From: Rufibacter glacialis
GTDB lineage: Bacteria > Bacteroidota > Bacteroidia > Cytophagales > Hymenobacteraceae
Assembly: GCF_008271745.1 (NCBI RefSeq)
Contig: NZ_VKKZ01000020.1
Span: 496,001-560,000, forward strand
Direction: 5' to 3'
Length of the DNA stretch: 64,000 nucleotides
Shown here: positions 49,406 to 58,382 of the stretch, one piece after another
Layout of the letters: each line of letters starts with the position of its first letter
Position numbering within the stretch: position 1 is the stretch's first letter
Made by a program: the position numbers and the translations under genes
Notes under the pieces: model-generated
Seen by the model: only the letters and a program-made list of their open reading frames with translations
Databases searched by the model: none
Told to the model about the DNA's origin: nothing

Positions 49406-50743
49406 CTACCGGCGTCCCATCATGCTGCCTAGCTTGGCCAGACCGCCTTTGGTGCCGGCCATCTTGTTCATGCTCTTCATCATCTTGCGCATGTCGTTGA
49501 ACTGCTTCATGAGGTTGTTCACCTGCTGGATCGTGGTTCCAGAGCCCTTCGCGATCCGGTTCCGGCGGCTGCCGCTGATCATGTCTGGGTTCTGGCGCTC
49601 TTCCTTGGTCATAGACTTGATGATGGCCTCAATAGGAGCAAACGCACTTTCGTCAATGTCCACGTCTTTCAGCATCTTGCTCACGCCCGGAATCATGCCT
49701 ACCAGGTCTTTGATATCACCCATGCGCTTGATCTGCTCCAACTGAGACAAAAAGTCATCAAAGTTGAACTGGTTCTTGCGGATGTTCTTGTTGATCCGTT
49801 TGGCTTCGTCCTCATCAAAGGTCTGTTGCGCACGCTCTACCAAAGAGATCACGTCACCCATACCTAAGATACGCTGGGCCATCCGGTCTGGGTAGAACAG
49901 GTCAAGGGCTTCCATCTTTTCCCCGGTAGAGATGAACTTGATGGGCTTCTCCACCACGGCTCTGATGGAAAGGGCAGCTCCACCACGTGAGTCACCATCC
50001 AGCTTGGTCAATACCACGCCATCAAAGTTGATACGCTCGTTGAAGGTTTTGGCGGTATTCACGGCATCCTGACCGGTCATTGAGTCTACCACAAACAAGG
50101 TCTCCGTAGGCTTGATGGCCTCCTTGATGTCATAGATCTCTTGCATCATGGCCTCATCTACGGCCAGACGGCCGGCGGTGTCAATGATGACTACTTTCTT
50201 ACCGGTGCGTTTGGCGTGCTCCACGGCGTTACGGGCAATAGATACCGGATCTTTTGACTCACGCTCCGCGAAGAACTCCACACCCACCTGCTCGGCCAGC
50301 ACATTGAGCTGGTCAATAGCTGCCGGACGGTACACGTCGCAGGCTGCCACCAGCACGCCTTTGCCCTGTTTTTTCAACATGTTGGCCAGCTTACCGGTGA
50401 AGGTGGTTTTACCAGACCCTTGCAAACCGGCAATCAGCACAATGGCCGGAGAGCCGTTGAGGCTGATATCTTTCTTCTCGCCCCCCATCAACTCAGTGAG
50501 TTCCTCGTGCACGATCTTGACCATCAACTGCCCCGGAGACACGGCAATGAGAACGTCGCGGCCCATGGCCTCGTCCTTGATCTTGTCGGTCACGGTTTTG
50601 GCCACCTTGTAGTTCACGTCAGCGTCTACCAAGGCGCGGCGCACTTCTTTGATGGTCTGGGCAACGTTGATCTCGGTAATGCTGCCTTGGCCCTTGAGGG
50701 TTTTAAAGGCGCGGTCCAGCTTGGTACTTAAATTCTCAAACAT
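49406..50743 (-). CDS. ffh: Signal recognition particle protein Ffh
   Basis: Ffh binds signal peptides of nascent membrane proteins and docks them at FtsY. The 445-residue protein has the N domain (1-90), the GTPase G domain with P-loop GLQGSGKTT (106-114), DTAGR and TKLDGDSRGGAALS, and the methionine-rich M domain (about 300-445; GSRRNRIAKGSGTTIQQV, MRKMMKSMNKMAG). Length and start are standard. It faces away from the next glycosyltransferase gene; the divergent spacer 50744-50962 holds one palindromic element. Confidence 0.98.
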   Translation of the reverse strand: MFENLSTKLDRAFKTLKGQGSITEINVAQTIKEVRRALVDADVNYKVAKTVTDKIKDEAMGRDVLIAVSPGQLMVKIVHEELTELMGGEKKDISLNGSPAIVLIAGLQGSGKTTFTGKLANMLKKQGKGVLVAACDVYRPAAIDQLNVLAEQVGVEFFAERESKDPVSIARNAVEHAKRTGKKVVIIDTAGRLAVDEAMMQEIYDIKEAIKPTETLFVVDSMTGQDAVNTAKTFNERINFDGVVLTKLDGDSRGGAALSIRAVVEKPIKFISTGEKMEALDLFYPDRMAQRILGMGDVISLVERAQQTFDEDEAKRINKNIRKNQFNFDDFLSQLEQIKRMGDIKDLVGMIPGVSKMLKDVDIDESAFAPIEAIIKSMTKEERQNPDMISGSRRNRIAKGSGTTIQQVNNLMKQFNDMRKMMKSMNKMAGTKGGLAKLGSMMGRR

Positions 50744-50880
50744 GTGTGGTATATGACTGAGTTAATTAATTTTTTCAGGGAATGACAAAGACAAAAATAG
50801 GGAGAATTTGCGGAAGTTCACCATCTTTTACCGTGTGGTGCGTATATTCGGACGTCACTGTGCAGGTGGCGCCGCAACCC

Positions 50881-50918
50881 GTTTTTGTTCTGTTTTCCCT
50901 AAAACAATGTAAAAATGG
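50881..50918. repeat. Dispersed palindromic element, copy 19
   Basis: GTTTTTGTTC on the left, core TGTTTTCCCTAAAACA, right arm ATGTAAAAATGG. Located between divergent ffh and the glycosyltransferase gene. Confidence 0.5.
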
Positions 50919-50962
50919 TTTCCGTTCGCTCCTGTGTATCTATTACCTGAAGAAAAAAGCTA

Positions 50963-52282
50963 TTGAAACCGTCTGGCGAACCCACTCCCCACCATGCTTT
51001 ATTGATCACCTACTACTGGCCCCCATCGGGCGGAGCCGGTGTGCAGCGCTGCCTCAAGTTTGTGAAGCACCTGCCTGAATTCGGGGTGAAACCTACCGTG
51101 ATCACGGTAGATGAGAAGCAGGCCTCTTACCCGGTGCTGGACACCTCGCTCCAGAAAGAGGTACCCGCTGACGTACCCGTGATCAGGACCGGTACCCGGG
51201 AGCCGTTTGAATTCTACAAGAAACTGACGGGCAAGAAAGATATCCCCTTTGGGGGATTCGCCAATTCCGGCCAGGAAACCTGGACCCAGAAGCTGTTCAA
51301 GTTCCTGCGCGGCAACCTGTTCATCCCAGACCCGCGCGTGGGCTGGAACCGGTACGCGGTAGACGCGGCCCAGAAAATCATCAAAAGTCAGTCCATCAAA
51401 GCCGTCATCACCTCCAGCCCGCCGCACTCTACCCAACTGGTAGGCCTGACCCTGAAAAAGAAATTCGGCCTGCGCTGGATTGCCGATCTGCGCGACCCCT
51501 GGACCGATATTTACTACTACGCTGACCTGAATCATACGGCCTTGGCCCAGAAACTGGACGCCAAATACGAGCGCGAAGTCCTGGAAAAAGCAGATGCGGT
51601 GGTGGTGGTCTCAGAAGACATGAAGCGTCTGTTCCTGAACAAGTCTACCACCTTAGACCCTAAGAAGATCCACGTAATCCCCAACGGGTATGACGAGGCT
51701 GATTTCGGGCATCCTTCCAATCCCTCTTCTGAGGAGTTCGTGATCACCTATACCGGCACCATCACCGAAGCCTATAACGTGATCGGCTTCTTTCAGGCTC
51801 TCTGTGAGACCATGACCCGCAACCCGCTCATGCGGTACCGGCTCCGGTTCGTGGGCAAGGTGTCAGCGGAGATCAGAAGGCAGATAGAAGAAGCCGGCCT
51901 GCCGCTGATTACCGAGTACATTGATTACGTTCCCCATGAGGAATCCATCAAATACCTGATGTCCAGCACGGTGCTGTTCATGGCCATTCCAGACGTGGAG
52001 AACAACTTCGGGATTTTGACCGGCAAGCTGTTTGAGTACCTGGCCGCCAACAAGCCCATTATCTGCATTGGTCCCTTGCACGGCGACGCCGACAAAGTGC
52101 TGGACGAGTGCGGTGCCGGGCGGGTGTTCCATTATTCGGGCTATGAACTCATCCTGGATTACTTAATGCAGCTGAGCAAAAATTGGCAGATCAATCCTAA
52201 CCTGGACTTGCCCATCATCAATTATACCCAGTATTCGCGCCGTTCGCTTTCAGAGAAAATGGCGAAACTGATCAACGGCTAA
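50963..52282 (+). CDS. GT4-type glycosyltransferase
   Basis: The 439-residue GT-B enzyme starts at TTG with ALLITYYWPPSGGAGVQRCLKFVKHL, a donor-domain-first layout seen in Bacteroidota GT4 enzymes. It continues with VITSSPPHSTQLVGLTLKK, WIADLRDPW, KADAVVVVSEDMKRL and HVIPNGYDEADF. The C-terminal nucleotide-binding part has GKLFEYLAANKPIICIGP in place of the usual EGFGLP motif, so donor handling may differ. It is the first of a group of envelope-glycan genes and is followed by a strong hairpin. Confidence 0.87.
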   Translation: MKPSGEPTPHHALLITYYWPPSGGAGVQRCLKFVKHLPEFGVKPTVITVDEKQASYPVLDTSLQKEVPADVPVIRTGTREPFEFYKKLTGKKDIPFGGFANSGQETWTQKLFKFLRGNLFIPDPRVGWNRYAVDAAQKIIKSQSIKAVITSSPPHSTQLVGLTLKKKFGLRWIADLRDPWTDIYYYADLNHTALAQKLDAKYEREVLEKADAVVVVSEDMKRLFLNKSTTLDPKKIHVIPNGYDEADFGHPSNPSSEEFVITYTGTITEAYNVIGFFQALCETMTRNPLMRYRLRFVGKVSAEIRRQIEEAGLPLITEYIDYVPHEESIKYLMSSTVLFMAIPDVENNFGILTGKLFEYLAANKPIICIGPLHGDADKVLDECGAGRVFHYSGYELILDYLMQLSKNWQINPNLDLPIINYTQYSRRSLSEKMAKLING

Positions 52283-52283
52283 T

Positions 52284-52327
52284 CAGCCCCGCTTTGGGGC
52301 TGATTTCATAAAATCGGCCCCAAAGCG
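52284..52327 (+). terminator. Terminator/attenuator after the glycosyltransferase
   Basis: CGCTTTGGGGC (52290-52300) and GCCCCAAAGCG (52317-52327) form a perfect 11-bp stem; inside it GATTT/AAATC pairs again. A competing hairpin CAGCCCC/GGGGCTG (52284-52302) uses the left arm. The outer/inner plan is the same as that of the dispersed palindrome family, of which this is the most regular member. Confidence 0.75.
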
Positions 52328-52362
52328 CATACCAGAACCAGAAAAAGGAGCGTTCCCTTCCC

Positions 52363-53688
52363 GTGACCAGCATCTTTGACTACGTCCTTTTTCATTTCCA
52401 GCGCCTCTACCACCTGCCTTCCCCCTTGGAGTTAGGCTACGGGCCAGACAGCCCCGGCAGGGTCCAGATCAGGGCTACCACCAGCACCTTCTTTGAGCGC
52501 CAACAGCCTAAACCAGTGCAAACCGTCTGGAAAGACTGGCAAGGCGCCCAAATCCCCCTCTTTTTTGACGAAGCCACTGACGCCCCCTGGTTTACCCAGA
52601 ACGGGCAGGGCCAGGTAGAGGTCCAGTATGACTTGATAGCCTCGGCCTTTTACCTGCTGAGTGGCTGGCAAGAGTTCTACGGACAGGAACGGGACCAATT
52701 TGGACGCTTTCCGTACCGCGCTTCACAGCAGGCCCGCCACCGGTTCATCACCAAACCCTTGGTCAATTATTACCTGCAGATCCTGCGCGAGGCGGTGGAA
52801 CTGGCCTATGGCCAGGAGGTGCAGCCCCGGCTCTGGCAGGGAAAACCGTTCGCCACCTGCCTTACCCATGACGTGGACTATTGCCAAAGCGCTTGGAAAG
52901 TGGCCGGCATTCCAGCCTTGAAGAAAGGGAACCTCTCGCTTTTCCTGCAACTTGCCCTGCAGAAAGCCAAGGGGAAAGATGCCTGGTTCAACCTGCCCCA
53001 GGTGGCCCAGGAACTGCAGCGCCTGCCGGCGGAAGCTACTTTTTTCTTTTTGCCGGAGTCGGCTCCTTTTGAAGGCCACCCCAACGCCGATTATGAGGTA
53101 ACCTCGCCCCCGCTTCAGCAGCAAATAAAGGAACTGACGGCGGCCGGGCACGAGATTGGCCTCCATGGTAGTCACGGCACGGGCAGCAACCGGCGGCAGT
53201 TACAAACCGAGTTGGGCAAACTTCCTACACCTGTCAAAGGAAACCGGTTTCACTACCTGCGGTTTGACCCTCAAAAGTCCCCCGCGCTGCTGGAGGAACT
53301 GGGACTTGCCTATGACAGCAGCCTGGGCTTTCCCGAGCATTTCGGTTTCCGGAACAGTTACTGCCACCCGTTCAGGTTATTCCACTTCAAGGAACGGCGC
53401 ATGACCTCCGTGTGGGAACTGCCCCTGAACCTGATGGACATCACCCTGCACCACCCCAACTACCTTCAGTTGACTCCTGCTGAGGTGATGCCAGTCCTCA
53501 CGCCTATGCTGGAGGAAATCATGCGGTTCCATGGGGTGTTCACCCTGCTGTGGCACAATGAGAACTTCAGCCCCTACGGCCTGGAAGGCGGGCTCCAGAT
53601 GTTCCGGGACATCACCGCATTTGTGCAATCGAAGGGCACCGCCTTTCTTTCTATGCATGCGGCGGTTGCGGGCACGGAGAAGAATTAA
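52363..53688 (+). CDS. Polysaccharide-deacetylase-family protein
   Basis: The 441-residue protein starts at GTG and has an N-terminal region (about 1-165) without known motif, then a NodB-homology-like domain. LTHDVDYC carries the His-Asp-Asp metal/catalytic site and GHEIGLHGSHGT the second histidines. Late motifs include LRFDPQKSPALLEELGLAYDSSLGF. It lacks a signal peptide, so it may act on a cytoplasmic precursor glycan, as in other Bacteroidota O-unit loci where such genes are annotated only by family. It sits before a flippase gene. Confidence 0.85.
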   Translation: MTSIFDYVLFHFQRLYHLPSPLELGYGPDSPGRVQIRATTSTFFERQQPKPVQTVWKDWQGAQIPLFFDEATDAPWFTQNGQGQVEVQYDLIASAFYLLSGWQEFYGQERDQFGRFPYRASQQARHRFITKPLVNYYLQILREAVELAYGQEVQPRLWQGKPFATCLTHDVDYCQSAWKVAGIPALKKGNLSLFLQLALQKAKGKDAWFNLPQVAQELQRLPAEATFFFLPESAPFEGHPNADYEVTSPPLQQQIKELTAAGHEIGLHGSHGTGSNRRQLQTELGKLPTPVKGNRFHYLRFDPQKSPALLEELGLAYDSSLGFPEHFGFRNSYCHPFRLFHFKERRMTSVWELPLNLMDITLHHPNYLQLTPAEVMPVLTPMLEEIMRFHGVFTLLWHNENFSPYGLEGGLQMFRDITAFVQSKGTAFLSMHAAVAGTEKN

Positions 53689-53742
53689 TCCGTCGGCGAA
53701 GCCAATTTTCCAGCGCATAGCGGAAGCCACCGCAGAAGCTGC

Positions 53743-53750
53743 TATTTTTG
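53743..53750 (+). promoter_or_regulatory. Possible -7 box before the second flippase
   Basis: TATTTTTG matches the box; no -33 element is visible. A palindromic element and the ATG (53817) follow. Confidence 0.35.
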
Positions 53751-53765
53751 CCTTTCGGGCGAAGG

Positions 53766-53804
53766 CCGTTTTGCACCCGTTTCCGGGAAAACAGCCCTTA
53801 AGCG
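53766..53804. repeat. Dispersed palindromic element, copy 20
   Basis: CCGTTTTGCACCC on the left, core GTTTCCGGGAAAACAGCCC, right arm TTAAGCGC. It ends 12 bases before a start codon. Confidence 0.5.
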
Positions 53805-53816
53805 CCTGCGCACTCC

Positions 53817-55304
53817 ATGGATGTTATCCGTAAGCAGGGTTTCTTAAATACCATTATCTCCTACGCCGGCATGGTCATTGGGTACGTGAACCTGGTGCTG
53901 CTGTTCCCGGTGCTCATCCCAGATGCCGACGAGCTGGGTCTGACTCGTTTTCTGGTGTCGGTGGCGGCCATCTATTCGCAGTTTGCGGCGCTGGGCTTCA
54001 CCAACATCAGTGCCAAGTACTTCCCCTATTTTAGAGACCGCGACAAGAAGCACCACGGGTTCCTGTTTTTGATGCTGGCTATCCCGCTGTTGGGTTTTGC
54101 GGTGGTGACGGGGCTGTTCGTGCTCCTGAAACCGGCGGTGGTGGACTACTTCGGAAAAAACTCGCCGCTGGCCGTAGAGTATTACTATTACATTATCCCG
54201 CTCAGTTTCTTCACGCTTCTGTTCATTTTGCTGGACGCCTATCTCAGGTCGTTGTACAAGACGGTGGTGCAGTCGTTCCTGAAGGATTTCCTGGAGCGTA
54301 TTCTCATGCTGGCGGCGGTGCTTTGCTATGCCTGGGGTTGGGTGGATTTCCAGTGGTTTCTGGTGATCTTCATTGGCGCCAACTCGGCCATTTCCCTCAT
54401 CAGTATTGTGTACCTCTTGTGGCTGCGGCAGTTCTTTGTGACGCCCGGCCGGGGCATGTTCCAGGTGGTGCGCATGAAGGAGGTGGTGCAGTACGGGCTC
54501 TATTCCTTCATGGGCAATGTGTCCTCGTCCATCATCAGTTTCATTGACCAGGCCATGATTGCCCATTACCTTGGGCTAGATGGCGTGGCCTATTACACGA
54601 CCGGGTATTTCATCACCTCGGCCATCATGGTGCCTTCCCGGGGCCTGAACAAGATCGCCTCGCCGCAGGTGGCGGATTTCTTCAAGTCCGGGAACATGGC
54701 CGGCCTGGCGAAGCTCTACAAGAACATGACCCGGGTCAACATGGTGGTGGGCTTTCTGCTGTTCCTGGGCATCTGGTGCAACGTGGACAATATCTTCGCG
54801 CTCATGCCCAAGGACTTCAGCCAGGGACGCTACGTGATTCTGTTCATGGGCCTTTCGCGCCTGTTTGACCTGGCCACGGGCATCAACGGCATGATTTTGC
54901 TCACCTCTAACAAGTACCGCTATGACCTGTATTTCAACCTGCTCATGATGGCCCTGGTGGTGTACACCAATTACCTCCTGATCCCGCCCTACGGCATCAG
55001 CGGAGCGGCCTTCGCCTCCATGGTGGTCTTCATCATCTACAACTTCTTTAGGGTGATGGTGGTGGCCAAATTCTTCAAGATGCAGCCTTTCGGGTGGGAC
55101 TCCCTGTTGATTGTGTTGATTTCAGGCCTTGCGTTTGGCGCCTCCTGGCTTTTGCCCCAACTGCCTTACTTGCTGCTGGATATTGCGGTGCGGTCAATCT
55201 TGATCACGGTAGTGTACGGCGGGTTGATAGTGGCCTTAAAGGTGTCGCCGGAGGTGAACAACGGGATCAGGAAAACGCTTTTACGCTTTGGTTTCGCAAA
55301 ATAA
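53817..55304 (+). CDS. Second oligosaccharide flippase/polysaccharide exporter
   Basis: The 495-residue protein has about 12-14 hydrophobic helices and the MOP-superfamily features of Wzx/MurJ-like flippases (PFLN-type start replaced here by GFLNTIISYAGMVIGYVNLVLLFP). A long cytoplasmic loop with YFRDRDKKHHGF follows the second helix pair. It is clearly distinct from the first flippase gene in the window, so two lipid-linked glycans are probably exported. The start is the ATG at 53817. Confidence 0.88.
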   Translation: MDVIRKQGFLNTIISYAGMVIGYVNLVLLFPVLIPDADELGLTRFLVSVAAIYSQFAALGFTNISAKYFPYFRDRDKKHHGFLFLMLAIPLLGFAVVTGLFVLLKPAVVDYFGKNSPLAVEYYYYIIPLSFFTLLFILLDAYLRSLYKTVVQSFLKDFLERILMLAAVLCYAWGWVDFQWFLVIFIGANSAISLISIVYLLWLRQFFVTPGRGMFQVVRMKEVVQYGLYSFMGNVSSSIISFIDQAMIAHYLGLDGVAYYTTGYFITSAIMVPSRGLNKIASPQVADFFKSGNMAGLAKLYKNMTRVNMVVGFLLFLGIWCNVDNIFALMPKDFSQGRYVILFMGLSRLFDLATGINGMILLTSNKYRYDLYFNLLMMALVVYTNYLLIPPYGISGAAFASMVVFIIYNFFRVMVVAKFFKMQPFGWDSLLIVLISGLAFGASWLLPQLPYLLLDIAVRSILITVVYGGLIVALKVSPEVNNGIRKTLLRFGFAK

Positions 55305-55383
55305 GCCTGAAAACAGGGCCGCAGTGGAAAGGCATTGTTTTGCAGTAGAAACTATGCAGAGTCTATAGCCGAAGGAGCGTTTC

Positions 55384-56460
55384 TCAGCTATTTTTCTGTA
55401 ACCATTGCAAAAGGGCTAGTAGTTCCTGTTCCCTGCGTTGCTCTGGGTAATGGGTTGCTACCTGGCGCCGGGCCTTTTGGCTTAGAGTCTGCACCTCTTC
55501 TGTTTCCAGGGCTTTTTTTAGAAGTTGCTCCAAAACCTCCGCCTTTCTCACGGGCAGCACAAAACCGCTACCGTTGATTAAATCGGGCATAGCCCCTACC
55601 TGGCTCACTACCGGAACGCACCCGCACAGCATACTCTCACTCAAGGCATTCGGGAAACCCTCCGACATAGAAAGCTGCAGGTAATAGGTGTGGGCGCTGT
55701 AGACGGCATTAAGATCTGCCAGGGGTATTTTGGGCAGCAAGCGTACGTTGGCTGGTTGCCCTGGAAAAGTAAATCCCGCGGGCGCGCCTACAATGGTGAA
55801 GGTTGCCTGGGGCATCCCTGGCGCCACTTCCAGAATCAGGTCTACTCCTTTGAGCCGCTGGGTAAAGCGCATGTCCAGGCCGGCGCAGACGGTAAGGAAG
55901 GTGTTAGGCTCACGGACTATGGCAGGGTCTGGCTGCCAAAACTGGGCGTCATAGCCATTGTACACTACCGTATGAGGCGTCTTGAGATCAGGGCAATGAA
56001 ACCGGAAGCCCTGGTGTGGGTAATCGTTTGGTTGATAGGTATAATCCTGCCAGACCAGCTTCTCGTGCACCGGGGCAATGTGGGCCGCCAACTGGTATGA
56101 CCAACGGGCAAAGCGCCCTAACAGCGGGTTGGCGAAACAGCCATAGCCTATGCTAGGGAAAGAAACGCAGTCGGTGCCGCCGGCTACAATCAGGCAGGGT
56201 TTTGCCGCTATTTTCCCGAAAAGGGCTGGGAAAAAGGAATGGTACCCAGCAAACATGCAGACCAGAACCTCGGCTTGCCAAATGTGCCGAAGCAGGAAAA
56301 ATATCTGGCCCAGCCACACCAACGGCGTCTGCCACTTTTCGGTGGGTAGAAAGCCGCGGTGCCGTACCTCATATTCCCGTTCTATCAGCCGCAGGTCTTT
56401 CACTACAAAGGAAGACTGGGCGGGATAGAAATAAAGTAGGACAGGTTTACGGGCCGGCAT
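55384..56460 (-). CDS. GT4-type glycosyltransferase
   Basis: The 358-residue GT-B enzyme has a donor-binding region LSMSEGFPNALSESMLCGCVPVV with the EX7E motif, and an acceptor-domain start KPVLLYFYPAQSSFVVKDLRLIE. The motif IAAKPCLIVAGGTDCVSFPS is a conserved internal part of this Bacteroidota subfamily. It is the last gene of a minus-strand set: aminotransferase, dehydrogenase, methyltransferase, this enzyme. A palindromic element lies in frame at 56208-56246. Confidence 0.85.
   Translation of the reverse strand: MPARKPVLLYFYPAQSSFVVKDLRLIEREYEVRHRGFLPTEKWQTPLVWLGQIFFLLRHIWQAEVLVCMFAGYHSFFPALFGKIAAKPCLIVAGGTDCVSFPSIGYGCFANPLLGRFARWSYQLAAHIAPVHEKLVWQDYTYQPNDYPHQGFRFHCPDLKTPHTVVYNGYDAQFWQPDPAIVREPNTFLTVCAGLDMRFTQRLKGVDLILEVAPGMPQATFTIVGAPAGFTFPGQPANVRLLPKIPLADLNAVYSAHTYYLQLSMSEGFPNALSESMLCGCVPVVSQVGAMPDLINGSGFVLPVRKAEVLEQLLKKALETEEVQTLSQKARRQVATHYPEQRREQELLALLQWLQKNS
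56208..56246. repeat. Dispersed palindromic element, copy 21, inside a glycosyltransferase frame
   Basis: GGTTTTGCCGC on the left, core TATTTTCCCGAAAAGGGC, right arm TGGGAAAAAGG. On the minus strand it encodes part of FFPALFGKIAAKP. Confidence 0.45.
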
Positions 56461-56483
56461 GGGTCAAAGGACAGGTAAATCGG

Positions 56484-57170
56484 CTACAGCCACTTAGAAG
56501 ACAAATCCTGTAGCTTCAGGTCTACTTTGGATTTGGGTTGCACGTTTTTGGGCACCAGGCGCTGCTTGAGCAGAATCCACTGGTAATCTTCTACCTGCGA
56601 GAAGAGCGAGTAGCTTTCCAGCTTGTGCAGGTACAGGCCGGCCGCGTAGGTGTTGCGCAGCAGTTCATCGGTGTGAATGGGCTGGTCTATCACCTGCAAC
56701 AGCTCCGGCTGGTGTTCGCGCACCCAGGTAAGGTACAGCGGATGGGGGATGTTAATGGCAATGACCGAGTTCTCGTGCAAGTGCTGGGCCAACACCTGGA
56801 ACAGATGCGGGTGCTGCTCCAGCGGAATATGCTCTATCACATCCGGCAAGACCACAAAGTCAAATTTCTCCGGGCGCTGGAAATCCGTCATGTCCGAGAC
56901 CATGAACTCCAGGTGGTTGAACTGAAGGTTGAACTTGCGGGCCATCTCAATGCTTTTGGGACTGATGTCCACGGCCAGCACTTTCCCCTGCGGGGTAGCC
57001 TTGGCAATGAGGTGCGTCACAGTTCCTATACCGCAGCCCACCTCCAGCACTTTGGAATTGGCTTTGAGGCCGGCCTCCTTCAGGTTCTTCAAAATGGTCC
57101 GGTGCCGGATATGGATTCCTTTCTGGAACTGTTGCTCGGTGTATTCGTCGTAGAAGTCTGAAACAGCCAT
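56484..57170 (-). CDS. Class I SAM-dependent methyltransferase
   Basis: The 228-residue protein has motif I VLEVGCGIGTVTHLIA (about 41-56), then LAVDISPKSIEMA and FVVLPDVIEHIPLEQHP, close to UbiG/Methyltransf_11 enzymes. In glycan loci such proteins often methylate a terminal sugar or a nucleotide-linked intermediate. Its upstream junction (57171-57253) consists of AATTAAGAATT-type repeats, which may separate it from the dehydrogenase gene. Confidence 0.85.
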   Translation of the reverse strand: MAVSDFYDEYTEQQFQKGIHIRHRTILKNLKEAGLKANSKVLEVGCGIGTVTHLIAKATPQGKVLAVDISPKSIEMARKFNLQFNHLEFMVSDMTDFQRPEKFDFVVLPDVIEHIPLEQHPHLFQVLAQHLHENSVIAINIPHPLYLTWVREHQPELLQVIDQPIHTDELLRNTYAAGLYLHKLESYSLFSQVEDYQWILLKQRLVPKNVQPKSKVDLKLQDLSSKWL

Positions 57171-57177
57171 TTCTGTT

Positions 57178-57213
57178 AATTAAGGATTAAGAATCTGGAA
57201 TTAGGAATTAGCA
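57178..57213. repeat. AATTAAGAATT tract, start-codon side of the methyltransferase junction
   Basis: Irregular units AATTAAGGATTAAG and GGAATTAGGAATTAG just upstream of the methyltransferase ATG. It can pair with the inverse tract at 57253-57270, giving a roughly 90-base hairpin that fills this gene junction. Confidence 0.75.
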
Positions 57214-57252
57214 AATAAGTAGAAAAGAATGACTTGAAAAATAGCCATCCTT

Positions 57253-57270
57253 CTTAATTCTTAATTCTAG
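57253..57270. repeat. Inverse AATTAAGAATT tract forming the Gfo/Idh gene end
   Basis: CTTAATTCTTAATTCTAG. On the minus strand its units encode the last residues (R-I-K-N) and stop TAA of the dehydrogenase gene. Confidence 0.85.
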
Positions 57271-58285
57271 CTTGTTCCCGAAGGGAATAAATGCGTTCAA
57301 TGATCTCTACCACTTTGAGGCCTTCTAAGGCGTTGGTAGTGGCGAAGGTCTTGCCTTTGATGGTGTCAATCACGTTCTCAAAGATGAAGTGGTGGTTGGC
57401 GGCGCTGCCTTTGTAGTGGCCGTAATCATTGGCGGGACTGCTGGGCGCCAGTTCTGGCATCTCGTAATCCTGCACATGGCAATACTCTACTTCGTTCATA
57501 TATTGGCCCCCTACCTTGATGCTGCCTTTCTCGCCAATGATGGTGATGCTGCTTTCCAGGTTGGTGTCCCACACGGCAGTGGAATAGTTGAGGGTCCCGG
57601 CCCCGCCGTTCATGAAATCAAAATGGATGAGGCCGCTGTCTTCAAATTGGGTGAGGTGCTGGTGATTGAAATCCATGAACCGCCCATGAATGTTCTTGAT
57701 ATCCCCAAATAACCAATACATGATGTCAATGAAATGGCTGAACTGGGTGAAAAGGGTACCCCCGTCCAGGGCTTGGTCCCCTTTCCAGGTACCGGCTTTG
57801 TAGTAGCGGTCGTCGCGGTTCCAGTAGCAGTTGATCTGCACCAGGAAGATCTCGCCAAGGCGCTTTTCTGAGACCATTTCCTTGAGCCACAGAGACGGCG
57901 GGCTGTACCGGTTCTGCATCACGCAGAACACCAGTTTTGACGTCTGCAGTGATTTGTAGATGATGCGCTCACAGTCGGCTTTGCTCAGGGCCATCGGTTT
58001 CTCGCAGACCACGTGGCTTCCGCTCTCCAGGGCCAGCATGGCCTGTTCGGCGTGAAAGCCGTTGGGAGTGCAAATGCAAACCACATCGGCCTTGGGGCCG
58101 GAAGCCAGATAAGCCTCCATACTGGGGAAAAACGGAACCCCAAACGCCTCCACTTCCGCCTGCCGGGCAGGATCTGTGTCTACCATGGCCACTAACTGCC
58201 CTTCTGGGTGCCGTTCTACCATGGTGGCGTGGCGTTTTCCAATGTGGCCCGCGCCTATTACTGCAAACGTTATCTTCTCTGACAT
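57254..58285 (-). CDS. Gfo/Idh/MocA-family NAD(P)-dependent sugar dehydrogenase
   Basis: The 343-residue protein has the Rossmann start FAVIGAGHIGKRHA, the signature VVCEKPMALSKADCE (K at the catalytic site), and the GFO_IDH_MocA C-terminal fold with YYKAGTWKGDQALDGGTLFTQFSHFIDI. It resembles WbpB-like enzymes that oxidise the C3 hydroxyl of UDP-N-acetylglucosaminuronate. Coupled with the DegT enzyme upstream, it fits synthesis of a 3-amino sugar. The C-terminus EQARIKN ends inside a repeat tract, so the last residues may be a by-product of repeat insertion. Confidence 0.9.
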   Translation of the reverse strand: MSEKITFAVIGAGHIGKRHATMVERHPEGQLVAMVDTDPARQAEVEAFGVPFFPSMEAYLASGPKADVVCICTPNGFHAEQAMLALESGSHVVCEKPMALSKADCERIIYKSLQTSKLVFCVMQNRYSPPSLWLKEMVSEKRLGEIFLVQINCYWNRDDRYYKAGTWKGDQALDGGTLFTQFSHFIDIMYWLFGDIKNIHGRFMDFNHQHLTQFEDSGLIHFDFMNGGAGTLNYSTAVWDTNLESSITIIGEKGSIKVGGQYMNEVEYCHVQDYEMPELAPSSPANDYGHYKGSAANHHFIFENVIDTIKGKTFATTNALEGLKVVEIIERIYSLREQARIKN

Positions 58286-58291
58286 TTTTGT

Positions 58292-58318
58292 AATTGAGAA
58301 TTAAGAATTAGGAATTCT
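58292..58318. repeat. AATTAAGAATT tract upstream of the dehydrogenase
   Basis: AATTGAGAATTAAGAATTAGG then AATTC, seven bases before the dehydrogenase ATG on the minus strand. No inverse partner is seen in this spacer (58286-58382). Confidence 0.7.
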
Positions 58319-58382
58319 CTGATTCTAACTCATCCTCCTTTTATCTCTTGTTGGTGATTTTACTTTCAGGTTACCTTGCTTT

